Source: an uncultured Acidobacteriaceae bacterium (GTDB lineage: Bacteria; Acidobacteriota; Terriglobia; Terriglobales; Acidobacteriaceae). From it: a stretch of 64,000 nt of DNA. A program made the position numbers and the translations under genes. Shown here piece by piece: positions 34,901-42,835 of the stretch (the stretch's first letter is position 1; each line of letters starts with the position of its first letter). The stretch is from assembly GCA_903911925.1 (NCBI GenBank), contig CAIWFH010000070.1:1-64000 (forward strand). Reading direction: 5' to 3'. The notes below the pieces were generated by a model that searched no databases, was not told the origin of the DNA, and saw only the letters and a list, made by a program, of their open reading frames with translations.

Positions 34901-35085
34901 AACTGGCGTCAGGATTGACTGCGGCGCCGGTACTCTACTCCGACAACTATGTTTCGCTTGCGCCTCAGGAGTCGCGGCAGATCGAGGTCAACTTCGAGCA
35001 CGTTCACCAGCACGGAGCAGTCAAGATCGTGGTGGAGGGCTGGAACCTGGAAGCGGCGGAACTGGCGAAGTCGATCGCCGTTTAA
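31963..35085 (+). CDS. Exported GH2 glycosidase with F5/8 (discoidin) domain
   Basis: A 1040-residue enzyme of GH2, closest in layout to beta-mannosidase and exo-beta-glucosaminidase. A Tat signal (RWTRREVLKLGVLA) is followed by a discoidin/F5-8 module (about 28-165: NRAAWASSSADVFNT, KWLSADADQQWIYVDLG, ARYVRLLLNG), a sugar-binding jelly roll (NWWYRNELEVPASFAGKRVWLNF), Ig-like domains and a TIM barrel. Probable catalytic acids are Glu in WVTSNEGIPLDP and Glu in FRTEMGVPT. It starts at ATG 31963 behind AAGGAG and has a strong terminator. The substrate may be a mannan, glucosamine or other beta-linked sugar. Confidence 0.85.
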   Translation: MERWTRREVLKLGVLASTVAASPKWVEASTERNIALNRAAWASSSADVFNTGHMSTDGQATTKWLSADADQQWIYVDLGAECKVHSVVLRWGGNHAVAHTVQVSTDNGPSPETGLVENWKGVHQTLDGKGGAENIQLPETNARYVRLLLNGKAKPGGYELASFEVFGTGGFEAAPTPMPAPETDGSLKLSGGWRLVNQAWLTDKAAAVSTCGYDESKWLIATVPGTVLTSYLNLGAVPDPYYGDWDYQISEFFSYTNWWYRNELEVPASFAGKRVWLNFAGINYRAHVYVNGKSAGAIDGAFIRGKFDITEFVTPGKKNCIAVLIAPVPKPDKMFAKPLSGYVYPIEYPKNEPTILEADSWDWLPTIHDRDTGIINHMTLTASGDVTVENPMASTHFPEKGNLKRAEVTLRVELKNHAAKAIKGDLKVKLGEVQFTYPMTLEANECREIKLDKSNFKQLLLVDPKLWWPNGHGEQNLHDLTVEFAIGGTTSDVNKSRVGIREFTYSQDPLAEWDLGKIEDHGGQMKTPNPKPLEVSCNGKRIFLRGADWGMDEGMLRCDRAGFEDRVRFEKDMNYNLIRNCLGNVDKEEFFDVCDEMGVMVWEEFGIHAIYMPDDPIMWLRNARDRFLRRRNHASLVVWVTSNEGIPLDPILAEMPRYAAKLDGTRLHFHSSTQTPPSDGDGPYDSRHPSFYFKVLAHGFRTEMGVPTIPAVETMRRMMPWNKLWPIGQMWSNHDWWLNHGWGESEGLCDPTQRALNIFGAPTGIEDCCRKAQLLNMEAFKAIYEAWNHKMWNDCTGVMIWMSNPAWPSLTWNTYDYYMDTTAAYYGIKKACEPVHIQWSIANNEVKAINCTSDELKGLSVEATIYNLDGSIFQTRNAKAGCEANSTKLCMTLFDAGEDKQEKLTAVHFIGLTLKDSTDKLLSHNFYWRSKQDWKYEDLAKMPAAKVKGAVSELKNGRLTVTLENGAAGVALMVRVKAVELASGLTAAPVLYSDNYVSLAPQESRQIEVNFEHVHQHGAVKIVVEGWNLEAAELAKSIAV

Positions 35086-35100
35086 GGATGCAGTAAAGAA

Positions 35101-35145
35101 CAGAGGCGCCGCCGGGTGCTGATTCCTGCGGCGCCTCTGTTTTTT
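35101..35145 (+). terminator. Rho-independent terminator of the GH2 gene
   Basis: CAGAGGCGCCGC and GCGGCGCCTCTG form a 12-bp stem, followed by TTTTTT. It sits 16 bases after the GH2 stop and also faces the end of the enolase-like gene. Confidence 0.88.
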
Positions 35146-35169
35146 GCGTCCGCTTGAAGCGGCGGACAA

Positions 35170-36462
35170 CTAGGATTTTCGCAGGCGGTCGAGTATCGCG
35201 CTGCCCACGAAGCGAGCCTTTGACCCGAGTTCCTGCTCGATGCGAATGACTTCGTTCCACTTGGCCATGCGCTCGCCGCGCGCGAATGAGCCGACTTTGA
35301 GTTGGCCGGCATTGGTGGCGACGGCGAGATGCGCGATGAAACCGTCTTCAGTTTCACCTGAACGCGCGGAGACAACAGGATTCCATCCTGCTTTTTGCGT
35401 TAGTTCGATTGCAGCCAGCGTTTCAGTGACGGTGCCGATCTGGTTGAGCTTGATGAGTACGGCGTTAGCGGCGTTGCGTTCAATGCCGGTGCGGATGCGG
35501 TCGAGGTTGGTGGTGAACAGGTCATCGCCGATTATTTGAATACGGTTCCGCAACGCCGTCGCGATGATGGACCAACCCTCCCAGTCGGTATCGGCCATGG
35601 GGTCCTCGATGGAGACAATGGCGTAGCGATCGCACCATGCAATCTGAAGCTGGGCAAACTGCTCTGAGGTGAAGCTGCGGTTTTCGAGTTTGAACCAGTA
35701 GCGTTGAGTGGCGGGATCATAGAGATCGCTCGCCGCGATGTCGAGCGAGATAGCCGCTTCGCGTCCGGGCGTATATCCGGCGGCGACGATGGCATCGGCG
35801 AGGAATTGGAGAGCGGCTTCATTGGTGTCAAACTCAGGCCAGTAACCGCCTTCGTCGGCCACGCCGTATAACGTGCCGCGTCTGGCCATCAGGTCGCCGG
35901 CAGCGCGGTAGACGTTGAAGGTGATCTCCATGACTTCCTGAAACGACCTTGCTCCCGTTGCGATGAGCAGGAAGTCCTGCACGTCTGTGCGCCAGTGAGC
36001 GTGCGCGCCGCCGCCGATGATTTGTATTTCGGGCAACGGCAACAGCGTGCCCCGCGACTGACCCAGCCAATCGTGAAGCGGGCGACGCTGTGCGGCGGCC
36101 GCCGTTGTAGCAGCGGCCATGGAGACAGCAAGAATGGCGTTTGCACCCAGGCGCGATTTGGTGGGCGTTCCATCGAGTTCAATCAACTTGTGGTCCAGGC
36201 CTGCCTGGTCGCGAACGTCCAATCCGAGAAGCGCTGGGGCAATTTCTCGACGGATGTTGTCGATGGCCTTGAAGACCGACTTGCCGCGGAAGCGCTCTGG
36301 ATCGCCGTCGCGCAATTCGAGAGCCTCAAACTGCCCTGTTGACGCGCCCGATGGAACCGTGCCGCGTCCGCGGGCACCGCTTTCCAATGCAATCTCCGCT
36401 TCAACGGTGGGATTGCCGCGCGAGTCGTAGACCTGGTATGCGTGAATCGATTGAATCTTCAC
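35170..36462 (-). CDS. Enolase-like protein with altered catalytic residues
   Basis: A 430-residue enolase homologue. The canonical segments are SRGNPTVEAE, PSGASTGQFEALELRDGD, DEGG (Glu204), VSIEDP (Glu286), GDDLFTTN (Asp313) and LIKLNQIG (Lys338), plus GQLKVGS (Lys389). Two key positions differ: the conserved His of SHRSGETED is Ala366 here (SARSGETED), and the Glu of QEF is Asp163. The GTG start overlaps the kinase stop (GTGA), behind GGGAGG, so it is coupled to the kinase. It is unlikely to be the glycolytic enolase; a related but different phospho-acid reaction is the best guess. Confidence 0.75.
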   Translation of the reverse strand: MKIQSIHAYQVYDSRGNPTVEAEIALESGARGRGTVPSGASTGQFEALELRDGDPERFRGKSVFKAIDNIRREIAPALLGLDVRDQAGLDHKLIELDGTPTKSRLGANAILAVSMAAATTAAAAQRRPLHDWLGQSRGTLLPLPEIQIIGGGAHAHWRTDVQDFLLIATGARSFQEVMEITFNVYRAAGDLMARRGTLYGVADEGGYWPEFDTNEAALQFLADAIVAAGYTPGREAAISLDIAASDLYDPATQRYWFKLENRSFTSEQFAQLQIAWCDRYAIVSIEDPMADTDWEGWSIIATALRNRIQIIGDDLFTTNLDRIRTGIERNAANAVLIKLNQIGTVTETLAAIELTQKAGWNPVVSARSGETEDGFIAHLAVATNAGQLKVGSFARGERMAKWNEVIRIEQELGSKARFVGSAILDRLRKS

Positions 36463-37502
36463 CGCGCCTCCCATTGATGCAGATTGCCAAACCACTGCGG
36501 CACGATGCCGTCCAGGGTGGAACTTGCTGCCAGAATTCCCGCGCGTGCAAACTGGCGCACCCAGGCTCGTTGTAGGTCGGTCAGATATTCGATGGGCGAC
36601 TTGCCGTCAACGCGCGCCAGCAGCAGCATCAGGAGCAATTGCGCGACGCGCGGTTCCAATGCTTTCGCATCAATGGCACGGCCAGCTACCTCAACGTAGC
36701 GCTTCCAGAAGGCAGTCGCCATTTGTTCAAAACCGATCTGCCGCGGTGCGTGATAGAGCCCTTTAAGCAGTATGTGCGTGAGCAAAAAGGCAAGGTCGAA
36801 GGCGGGATCGCCGTACCACGCGACCTCGCAGTCGAGCAGGACCATGCGCGACGGCGAGAGCATAAGGTTCTTGGGACTGAAGTCGCCGTGAACCAGGCAT
36901 TGGCGGGTGGAGGCTAGGCGTTGTGCTTCAGCTTCAAGGAGGGTCTGCAGATCAGGATGCCGGCGGCCCGTCGTAAGCAGATACGGATCGATGCGGAGTT
37001 GCGTGAAATTCTGCGTGGTGTCGAAGCAGCGCTCTGCCTCGCTATCTGATGCTGAATGCGCGTGAATAGCGCCGAGCAGAGTTGCGGCAGCAACAGCATC
37101 TTCAATGCGGGCCTGCCCGCGCAGCAACAGTTGCTTCCAACTGCTGAACTCGGGTCCGAGATACTCCATCGTGAAATAGCCGCGGTCGTTGGGGCCGGGG
37201 CGCAGGGACGGCACCGCCTGCGGCAGGATGCGCGCGACATACTGGATGTACATCTGTTCGTAGCGATTGCGGCCTACGTCGGCGAGCCACTCGTCTTTTA
37301 CACGGAGCCTGGGCAGCGCGCGCTTAACGACGAAGGAATCTCCGCCGTCTTCAACAAGGAATATCTCGCTGGAAACGCCGTCGGTCAGCGGCGTGAGCCT
37401 AGCGTCGGCACAACGCAAGACCCCGTCGCGCCGGAGCGTGTCCAGAAAGTCGCGAGGTATAGCATTGCTTGCGTTATTATCGATGGCGCCTGGAGTCTCC
37501 AA
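36459..37502 (-). CDS. APH-fold small-molecule kinase
   Basis: A 347-residue phosphotransferase of the aminoglycoside/choline-kinase fold. The catalytic loop is LVHGDFSPKNLML and the metal-binding Asp lies in VLLDCEVAWYGDPAFDLAF; the ATP-lobe Lys is probably in DSFVVKRALP. Resistance genes of this fold exist, but coupling to the enolase-like gene by a 4-base overlap points to metabolism: it may phosphorylate the substrate of that enzyme. It shares strand and order with the aldehyde dehydrogenase upstream, across a 118-bp gap that holds repeat family B. Confidence 0.78.
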   Translation of the reverse strand: METPGAIDNNASNAIPRDFLDTLRRDGVLRCADARLTPLTDGVSSEIFLVEDGGDSFVVKRALPRLRVKDEWLADVGRNRYEQMYIQYVARILPQAVPSLRPGPNDRGYFTMEYLGPEFSSWKQLLLRGQARIEDAVAAATLLGAIHAHSASDSEAERCFDTTQNFTQLRIDPYLLTTGRRHPDLQTLLEAEAQRLASTRQCLVHGDFSPKNLMLSPSRMVLLDCEVAWYGDPAFDLAFLLTHILLKGLYHAPRQIGFEQMATAFWKRYVEVAGRAIDAKALEPRVAQLLLMLLLARVDGKSPIEYLTDLQRAWVRQFARAGILAASSTLDGIVPQWFGNLHQWEAR

Positions 37503-37544
37503 AAAGCATTCGAATGAGCCGTAGCGTTGAGGCCCAGATTCCCT

Positions 37545-37602
37545 CAGGGGCTAAAGCCCACATTCATTTTGCAGCAATTGCGGCACGACTGAAGTCGTGC
37601 CC
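37545..37602. repeat. Palindromic repeat family B, copy 1
   Basis: GGGGCTAAAGCCC followed about 22 bases later by GGCACGACT-GA-AGTCGTGCC, a perfect 9-bp stem. The same composite occurs at 48787-48842. Confidence 0.8.
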
Positions 37603-37619
37603 TGTTACAAAACATGCAG

Positions 37620-39098
37620 CTAAGCCAGCGGCCTGGCGATGGTGACCGAACGGAGGTAATCCATGAGCGTCTCAGAACTGTTGACGCCGCCGCCGTGGCC
37701 GCTCTGGTTGACCCCGCCATACGGCAGGCCGTAGGCGAATACGTTGTGCGCGTTGATCCAATTGTTGCCGGCGTACAACTGCACGGCGACGCGATTGGCT
37801 CGATTCAGGTCCGCGCTCCACACGCTGTTTGCCAGGCCGTAGGCGAGGCTGTTGACCAGGCGGACGGCCTCGGTCTCTTCCTTGAATTTGAGGACGAATG
37901 CGCTGGGCCCAAATATCTCTTCGCTGCAACAAACGTTCTCGGGTGCGCCGGTCATCAAGCTATGAGTCATGTAGTAGCCGTGTTCGTATCCCTTGGGCGA
38001 CGCAGGCTTGCCCTCAAGCAGTGCCTTCGCGCCCTGAGCTTTGCCGCGCTCAAGGTGATCGAAGACACGGTCGTAGTGAACCTTTGAGGTGAGGGGTCCC
38101 ATCTGCGTGTCGTTATCGAGCGCGGGGCCGAGTTTGGTTGCTTTCAGCTTGGCGATTACATTTTCAACGAGTTTGTCGTGGATTTTCTCATGGAAGAGCC
38201 AGCGGGTTGCCGTGCAGCAAACCTGGCCGGTGTTGAAGGTGATGGCCGCGGCAAGCTGCGCTGCTGTGGCTTCAATGTCGGCATCTTCAAAGACGACCGC
38301 GGCGCCCTTTCCACCCAACTCGAGCTTGACGGGAACGAGATTTCGGCCGCAGATTTCGCCGATCTCCTTGCCTACCTCGGTGGAACCGGTGAAGCTCATC
38401 CGCTTGAGCGCCGGATGACTGCAGATTGCGCGCCCAACCGCGCCGCCACCGCCAACAACATTGATCACACCATCGGGAAGACCCGCCTGGCGAGCCAGCT
38501 TGGCCACGAAGAATGTGCTGAGCGGAGTAATGGACGATGGCTTGACCAGCACCGTGTTGCCGGCGGCGAGAGCGGGAATGATGTTCCACATCAGCAGGTC
38601 AAAGGGGAAATTCCAAGGGAAGATGAAGCCGCAAACGCCGTAGGGCGCGCGATGGGTGCGGGCATCCATGTGCGGTAAGGCGAGAGGGGTGTCCATGGAG
38701 ACACGCTGCACCAGGTCGGCGAAGTAGCGCACGCAGGCAACGCCGAAGGGAATGTCAAAGCCTTCGCTGTTGACAATGGCTTTGCCCACGTCGAGCGATT
38801 CAATCTGGATCAGATCTTTGGAGTGCCTTTCCATCTCGTCGGCGAGACGGTGGAGGAAAACAGCGCGCTCGACTGGCGACTTTGCGGACCACGCAGGGAA
38901 CGCAGCCTGGGCAGCGGCAAAGGCCATCTCCACCTCGGCCGCGCCGCCAATGGCAACGGAGGTGATCCTGTCGCCAGTGGAGGGATCAAGGACGTCCTGA
39001 ACGGCACCATCGGTACTTGGCAGGGTTTTGCCGCCAATGCTGTGCAGCAACGGCGCATGGGCAAACGTGTCAACGGTTTCTGTGAGGGGCGCAAGCAT
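37620..39098 (-). CDS. NAD(P)-dependent aldehyde dehydrogenase
   Basis: A 492-residue aldehyde dehydrogenase. It shows FIFPWNFPFDLLMWN, the cofactor loop SFTGSTEVGKEIGE, the general-base Glu in KLELGGKGAAVVFEDAD and the nucleophile in NTGQVCCTATRW. The chosen ATG has AGGAGG eight bases before it; the ATG at 39140 adds 14 unlikely residues. The family oxidises aldehydes to acids with NAD(P)+. Position upstream of an APH-fold kinase and an enolase-like gene suggests a three-step module of aldehyde oxidation, phosphorylation and dehydration, but the substrate is not known. Confidence 0.88.
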   Translation of the reverse strand: MLAPLTETVDTFAHAPLLHSIGGKTLPSTDGAVQDVLDPSTGDRITSVAIGGAAEVEMAFAAAQAAFPAWSAKSPVERAVFLHRLADEMERHSKDLIQIESLDVGKAIVNSEGFDIPFGVACVRYFADLVQRVSMDTPLALPHMDARTHRAPYGVCGFIFPWNFPFDLLMWNIIPALAAGNTVLVKPSSITPLSTFFVAKLARQAGLPDGVINVVGGGGAVGRAICSHPALKRMSFTGSTEVGKEIGEICGRNLVPVKLELGGKGAAVVFEDADIEATAAQLAAAITFNTGQVCCTATRWLFHEKIHDKLVENVIAKLKATKLGPALDNDTQMGPLTSKVHYDRVFDHLERGKAQGAKALLEGKPASPKGYEHGYYMTHSLMTGAPENVCCSEEIFGPSAFVLKFKEETEAVRLVNSLAYGLANSVWSADLNRANRVAVQLYAGNNWINAHNVFAYGLPYGGVNQSGHGGGVNSSETLMDYLRSVTIARPLA

Positions 39099-39276
39099 AA
39101 ATCCTCCTGGGGCATTGCCGGAGATTGAGACACGAAGCACTGGGTGGCGCAGATCTGGAGCGGCCCACTGACATCCGGCGCACGGGGATAAACTTCCTCT
39201 GCAATTCGGGATGATACTACCGCGGGGGCAGGGGTGGCATCTTGTTTGCGGGGACGATGAAGGAGATGATCATCGT

Positions 39277-39313
39277 GGTATCCCAGGTCTCAAAATCGAG
39301 ACCTGGGGCACCC
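39277..39313. repeat. Palindromic repeat family A, copy 3
   Basis: GGTATCCCAGGTCTC, loop AAAATC, GAGACCTGGGGCACCC. The inner arms (AGGTCTC/GAGACCT) share no sequence with other copies yet pair perfectly, while the outer frame is preserved. Confidence 0.8.
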
Positions 39314-39349
39314 GAGATTTCGGATTAGTCGGGGTTCCGGAAATGCAGG

Positions 39350-39396
39350 TCCTTCGACTCCCCATTCGCTTCGCTCAGGGTCGCTCAGGATGACGA
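39350..39396. repeat. CCTTCGACTC...CAGGATGAC dispersed repeat, copy 2
   Basis: GTCCTTCGACTCC, then CGCTTCGCTCAGG and CGCTCAGGATGAC. Compare the shorter copy at 15211. Confidence 0.55.
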
Positions 39397-39427
39397 TCTC
39401 ATATTAGTGAATTCGGATTTGGCGAAC

Positions 39428-40693
39428 TTAAGTGACCTTGTGATGGCGGACTGGCGCGGTGGCCAGGCATGTGTAGTACTCGCTGCCGCCGTAGTAAACC
39501 CACCACTTTCCGTTGTGCTGGGTGAGCGCATTGAAGAAGACGCAATCGGCGAAGTACGAGATGGGGGCGTGCGGAGCCTCGACAGTGAACCCGTTTTCAT
39601 AGGGGTACTTCTTCTCAGCGAAAAGGGCGGCACGGGGGAGCCAGCCTAGCGGCTTCTCGGGGTCGGCCTTGGAGAGATGGATTTCTCCGATGCCGTAAAA
39701 GTGGCCGGTGTGCGCGCCGCCGGTGAAGAGAATAATATCGTCGGGCTTCGTGGGATCGTACTCGCCGAGCGCAAAGCAGGTTTCGCCGCCGGGCAGCTGG
39801 TTGGGGTTCTTGTGCGACTCCCAATGCAGCAGGTCCGAAGAGTAGGCGACGAGCCCGTCGTCGATGTACATGACGAACTTGCCGTTGACCTTGACGGCCT
39901 CGTTGTGCGGGTTTTGCAGAACCACGCCATTGCGGTGCGTCGTTTTGGCGTCGGGAAAGAGCATGCCGATCTTCTTCCAGTTCAGCAGGTCCTTCGACGT
40001 GGCAACAATCATGCCGTTGATGCGGTTGTCGCCTTGCTTGCCCCAGAGCCATTGGTTGCAGAAGAGGTAGTAAGTGCCCTCGTAGCTGACAATGTTCACA
40101 TCTTCATAGCTGTATTGGCGATCTTCGCCCTTGCGGAAAAACGGGCTGTGCGCCGTGTCTTTCTTGAAGTGAATACCGTCGGTGCTGGTGGCAACGCCGA
40201 TGTCGCAGATGTAATCCACTTCAGAAATCTGCGGGATGTCGATTCCCCGTTCGCCGCGGTAGACGTAGTAGAAGATGTTGTCTTTGACGATGATGGAGCC
40301 GTTGTGGACGCCGCCGCCGAAGTGTCCCTGGTCCCATGCGCCGGGAGTGGGCGCGAGAACAGGATTAGAGGCGAACTTGGTGAAGGGGCCGATGGACCAC
40401 TGGTTATCGGCAAACATGTCCATGGCATCCGGCAGGTCTTTGGGGAAGTCGCCCCACCAGCGGTCGATGCTAAAGGAATACTCTTCCCACTGCTTTTTCT
40501 TGTCGGCGCTGGGAAACTGCCAGGCGAATGTGCCGTCGGCACGCTGGGGATCTGCGCTTGCGGGGGCTTGCTGCGCGGGGGCCGATGAGGATGAGGCGAG
40601 AAGCGCGACCGAGGCGCCGGCTGCTTGAAGGAAAGATCTGCGGCTGGGCAGTGACCGCGTTGCTTGCGTGGCGGAACGATAGATGTCTTTCAT
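39428..40693 (-). CDS. Tat-exported GH43/GH130-like beta-propeller glycosidase
   Basis: A 421-residue enzyme with a Tat signal (SLPSRRSFLQAAGASVALL) and a five-bladed propeller pattern: NPVLAPTPGAWDQGHFGGG, VHNGSIIVKDNIFYYVYRG, DIGVATSTDGIHF, GMIVATSKDLLNW and KWWVYYGGSE. Acidic residues in several blades suit GH43 or GH130; I cannot decide between them. Unusually, its ATG overlaps the BtuD-like stop by 4 bases, so it is translated from the cobalamin-riboswitch operon. The enzyme should act outside the cytoplasm on a plant or microbial glycan. Confidence 0.72.
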   Translation of the reverse strand: MKDIYRSATQATRSLPSRRSFLQAAGASVALLASSSSAPAQQAPASADPQRADGTFAWQFPSADKKKQWEEYSFSIDRWWGDFPKDLPDAMDMFADNQWSIGPFTKFASNPVLAPTPGAWDQGHFGGGVHNGSIIVKDNIFYYVYRGERGIDIPQISEVDYICDIGVATSTDGIHFKKDTAHSPFFRKGEDRQYSYEDVNIVSYEGTYYLFCNQWLWGKQGDNRINGMIVATSKDLLNWKKIGMLFPDAKTTHRNGVVLQNPHNEAVKVNGKFVMYIDDGLVAYSSDLLHWESHKNPNQLPGGETCFALGEYDPTKPDDIILFTGGAHTGHFYGIGEIHLSKADPEKPLGWLPRAALFAEKKYPYENGFTVEAPHAPISYFADCVFFNALTQHNGKWWVYYGGSEYYTCLATAPVRHHKVT

Positions 40694-41472
40694 ACTCGAA
40701 CCCTTTCCAGTTGCCTTGATTTCGGTTTCAAGAGCACAGGACCACTATACGGCGGGCAATCGAAGACGCGACCAAGAAGTTCAGGGCGCAGCATCTCGCT
40801 GGGCGGTCCCTGGAGCATTTCTTCTTCCGGATCGAGCAGCCACACCGAGGAGAACGTATCTTCAATCAACGTGAGTTCATGCATCGATGCGAGGATGGCT
40901 ATTCCGTGGCGGTGGAGGCGCTTGATCAGGTCAACGAGCTCGAGCTGGCGGCCAATGTCGAGATGCTGGGTGGGCTCATCAAGCAACAAGAGCGACGGCT
41001 GCTGAGCAAGACCGAGGGCTATTTTTACGCGCTGGCGCTCGCCGCCGCTGAGCTGGTTGAAGATGCGCGAGCGAAGCGAGATGGTGTCTGTAAGGAGCAT
41101 TGCGTGCTCCACTGCGTCGCGGTCTGCGCCGCTCATGCCGCCAAACATTCTGAGATAAGGCGTGCGGCCCTGCTCGACAAACTGCTGGACCGTGAACGGG
41201 AACGAAACTTCAACGTTTTGCGGAACCAGCGCGATGGAGCGCGCAATGGTGCGCTGGCTGAGGGTGTCGATCGACTCGCCGCGCAAGCGAACTTCGCCGT
41301 GGCTGGGCTTGATGGTTCCCGCGGCAAGGCGCAGCAGCGTTGTTTTGCCTGAGCCGTTGGGGCCGACCAAAGCGATGCATGCGTCAATGGGAACAATGGC
41401 GTCAAGGTCGGTGAAGATGGTGCGGTGCTGGTAGCCGAAGCCCAGATGACTGAAGCGAAGAAGGGGGCTCAT
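40690..41472 (-). CDS. btuD: BtuD-like cobalamin ABC transporter ATPase
   Basis: A 260-residue ATPase of the FecE/BtuD group. It has Walker A GPNGSGKTT at about 37-45, a Q-loop Gln in LVPQNVEV, signature LSGGERQRV, Walker B LLLLDEP and switch His in ASMHELTL. It overlaps BtuC by 4 bases and the glycosidase by 4 bases, forming a coupled trio. The family also includes iron-siderophore ATPases; the upstream cobalamin riboswitch makes B12 (or another corrinoid) the most likely substrate. Confidence 0.85.
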   Translation of the reverse strand: MSPLLRFSHLGFGYQHRTIFTDLDAIVPIDACIALVGPNGSGKTTLLRLAAGTIKPSHGEVRLRGESIDTLSQRTIARSIALVPQNVEVSFPFTVQQFVEQGRTPYLRMFGGMSGADRDAVEHAMLLTDTISLRSRIFNQLSGGERQRVKIALGLAQQPSLLLLDEPTQHLDIGRQLELVDLIKRLHRHGIAILASMHELTLIEDTFSSVWLLDPEEEMLQGPPSEMLRPELLGRVFDCPPYSGPVLLKPKSRQLERVRV

Positions 41473-42545
41473 GCGAACACCTCCCTCTTGGCCTGGCGCA
41501 GAAGATAGAGAAAGAAGGGGCCGCCGATGAATGCGGTAAGCACGCCAACCGGCAATTCAGAGGGGGCGATGATGGACCGCGCCACGGTGTCGGCGACCAG
41601 CAGGAAGATGCCTCCGGCCAGCGCAGTTGCGGGCAGAAGGCGAACATGGTCCGGGCCCAGAATCATGCGCATCATGTGGGGGACAATGAGACCGACGAAG
41701 CTGATGAGCCCGCCCAGCGCGACGGCCACGGCAGTGAGCAGAGAGCCGACAACAATGACGGCTATGCGCGTTTGTTGAACATGCAGGCCGAGATGGGCCG
41801 CATATTCCTCGCCGAGTGCGAGCGTGTTCAGTTTGCGCGTTAACGGGAACGATGCGCCGAGCCCGATGAGCAACATGGCCGCCATCACCAAAAGTTGCGG
41901 CCAGGTGGGCTGGGCAATGGTGCCGCGCAGCCACGAGGTGAGCACGCGCAATCCAGTGCCAAAGTCGTGATCCATGATTTCGAGAAAGTAGGAGCAATAG
42001 CTGAGCATGGTGCTGACCGCAAAGCCGGCAAGCAGCAGCGCCACCACCGGGGTGCGGCCGTTGACGCTGGCCAGCATATAGACCAGGGTGATGGAGCAGA
42101 TGGCCCCGACGACGCCGAGAAATGCAGTGGCTCCGAACCCGGCCATGGAGAGCTGCGGGAAAAGAAATACCCCAAACGATGCGCCGAGGACCGCACCGCC
42201 CGAGGAACCGATCACGTAGGGATCTGCCAGCGGATTGCGGAACAGCCCTTGAAAGAGCAAACCGGCAACCGACAGCGTGCTGCCGGCCATGACTGCAGCG
42301 AATATGCGCGGCAGGCGGATGGAAAAGAGGATGAGGTGCTGGTCCTCAGTAAGGGACTGCCCGGCGAGAAATATGCCCGCCATGGCGCGCAGAGGGATGG
42401 GCACAATTCCAACGCAGGCCGCGATCAGGATTCCCGCGAAGAGCACCGCGGCAAGGATCGCCAAAAGCAACCGGTAACCGGCCGCATGGGAGAAAACGCC
42501 CTGGGCCGGAGACTCGGAACGCATGTCTTCTACACTCCCGGCCAT
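41469..42545 (-). CDS. btuC: BtuC/FecD-like ABC permease
   Basis: A 358-residue permease of the BtuCD/FecCD type with about ten membrane helices. Family features include the RLPRIFAAVMAGSTLSVAGL region with Gly-rich helices (NPLADPYVIGSSGGAVLGA), LWLTG-like SWLRGTIAQPTW and the BtuD-coupling GLIVPHMMRMILGPDH. It is the first gene after the cobalamin riboswitch, so its expression should fall when B12 is abundant. Its stop and the ATPase start share ATGA. Confidence 0.87.
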   Translation of the reverse strand: MAGSVEDMRSESPAQGVFSHAAGYRLLLAILAAVLFAGILIAACVGIVPIPLRAMAGIFLAGQSLTEDQHLILFSIRLPRIFAAVMAGSTLSVAGLLFQGLFRNPLADPYVIGSSGGAVLGASFGVFLFPQLSMAGFGATAFLGVVGAICSITLVYMLASVNGRTPVVALLLAGFAVSTMLSYCSYFLEIMDHDFGTGLRVLTSWLRGTIAQPTWPQLLVMAAMLLIGLGASFPLTRKLNTLALGEEYAAHLGLHVQQTRIAVIVVGSLLTAVAVALGGLISFVGLIVPHMMRMILGPDHVRLLPATALAGGIFLLVADTVARSIIAPSELPVGVLTAFIGGPFFLYLLRQAKREVFA

Positions 42546-42661
42546 GATGCACCTCCGGGAATGCGGCTATAAGCGTGCAGCGCAGCGATGGAAAGCGGAA
42601 TCAAACAGGCAGGATCAGAGAACAGCGAAGATCGGAACACGGTTTTCCCCCTCGGGAACTG

Positions 42662-42805
42662 CCAGCATGACCGGTGTCCTGACTCGCGCATCATCGGTTT
42701 GGGCCGCCTTCCCGGAGCGCTGCTCCAGTGGCATTGTGGCCCAAGCCTCTTCGCTTACAGTTACGGGGTAGTGTCGGCTTCTAACCGAACTTCCCGGTCA
42801 TACCG
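42662..42805 (-). promoter_or_regulatory. Cobalamin (B12) riboswitch
   Basis: Read on the minus strand, the leader carries, in order, GGGAA...GGTTAGAAGCC, CCGTAACTGTAAGCG, TGCCACTGG, CGGGAAGGCGGCCC, and the B12 box AGTCAGGACACCGGTCA. These are the conserved blocks of the cobalamin class, with correct order and spacing. The element lies upstream of the btuC-btuD-glycosidase operon and downstream of the btuF-like gene. It should repress the operon when adenosyl- or methylcobalamin is bound. Exact helix limits were not folded. Confidence 0.92.
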
Positions 42806-42835
42806 TTGTGAAACAAAGGTGAAACGAACGCCCTT

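Larger units (their letters stand above)
39099..39427. other. Intergenic region with two repeat elements
   Basis: A 329-bp gap with no supported gene. It holds family A copy 3 (39277-39313) and the longer CCTTCGACTC element (39350-39396). Confidence 0.6.

Noticed and set aside
36459..37502. Aminoglycoside resistance gene
   Set aside because: The fold is shared with many metabolic kinases, and coupling to an enolase-like gene favours metabolism.
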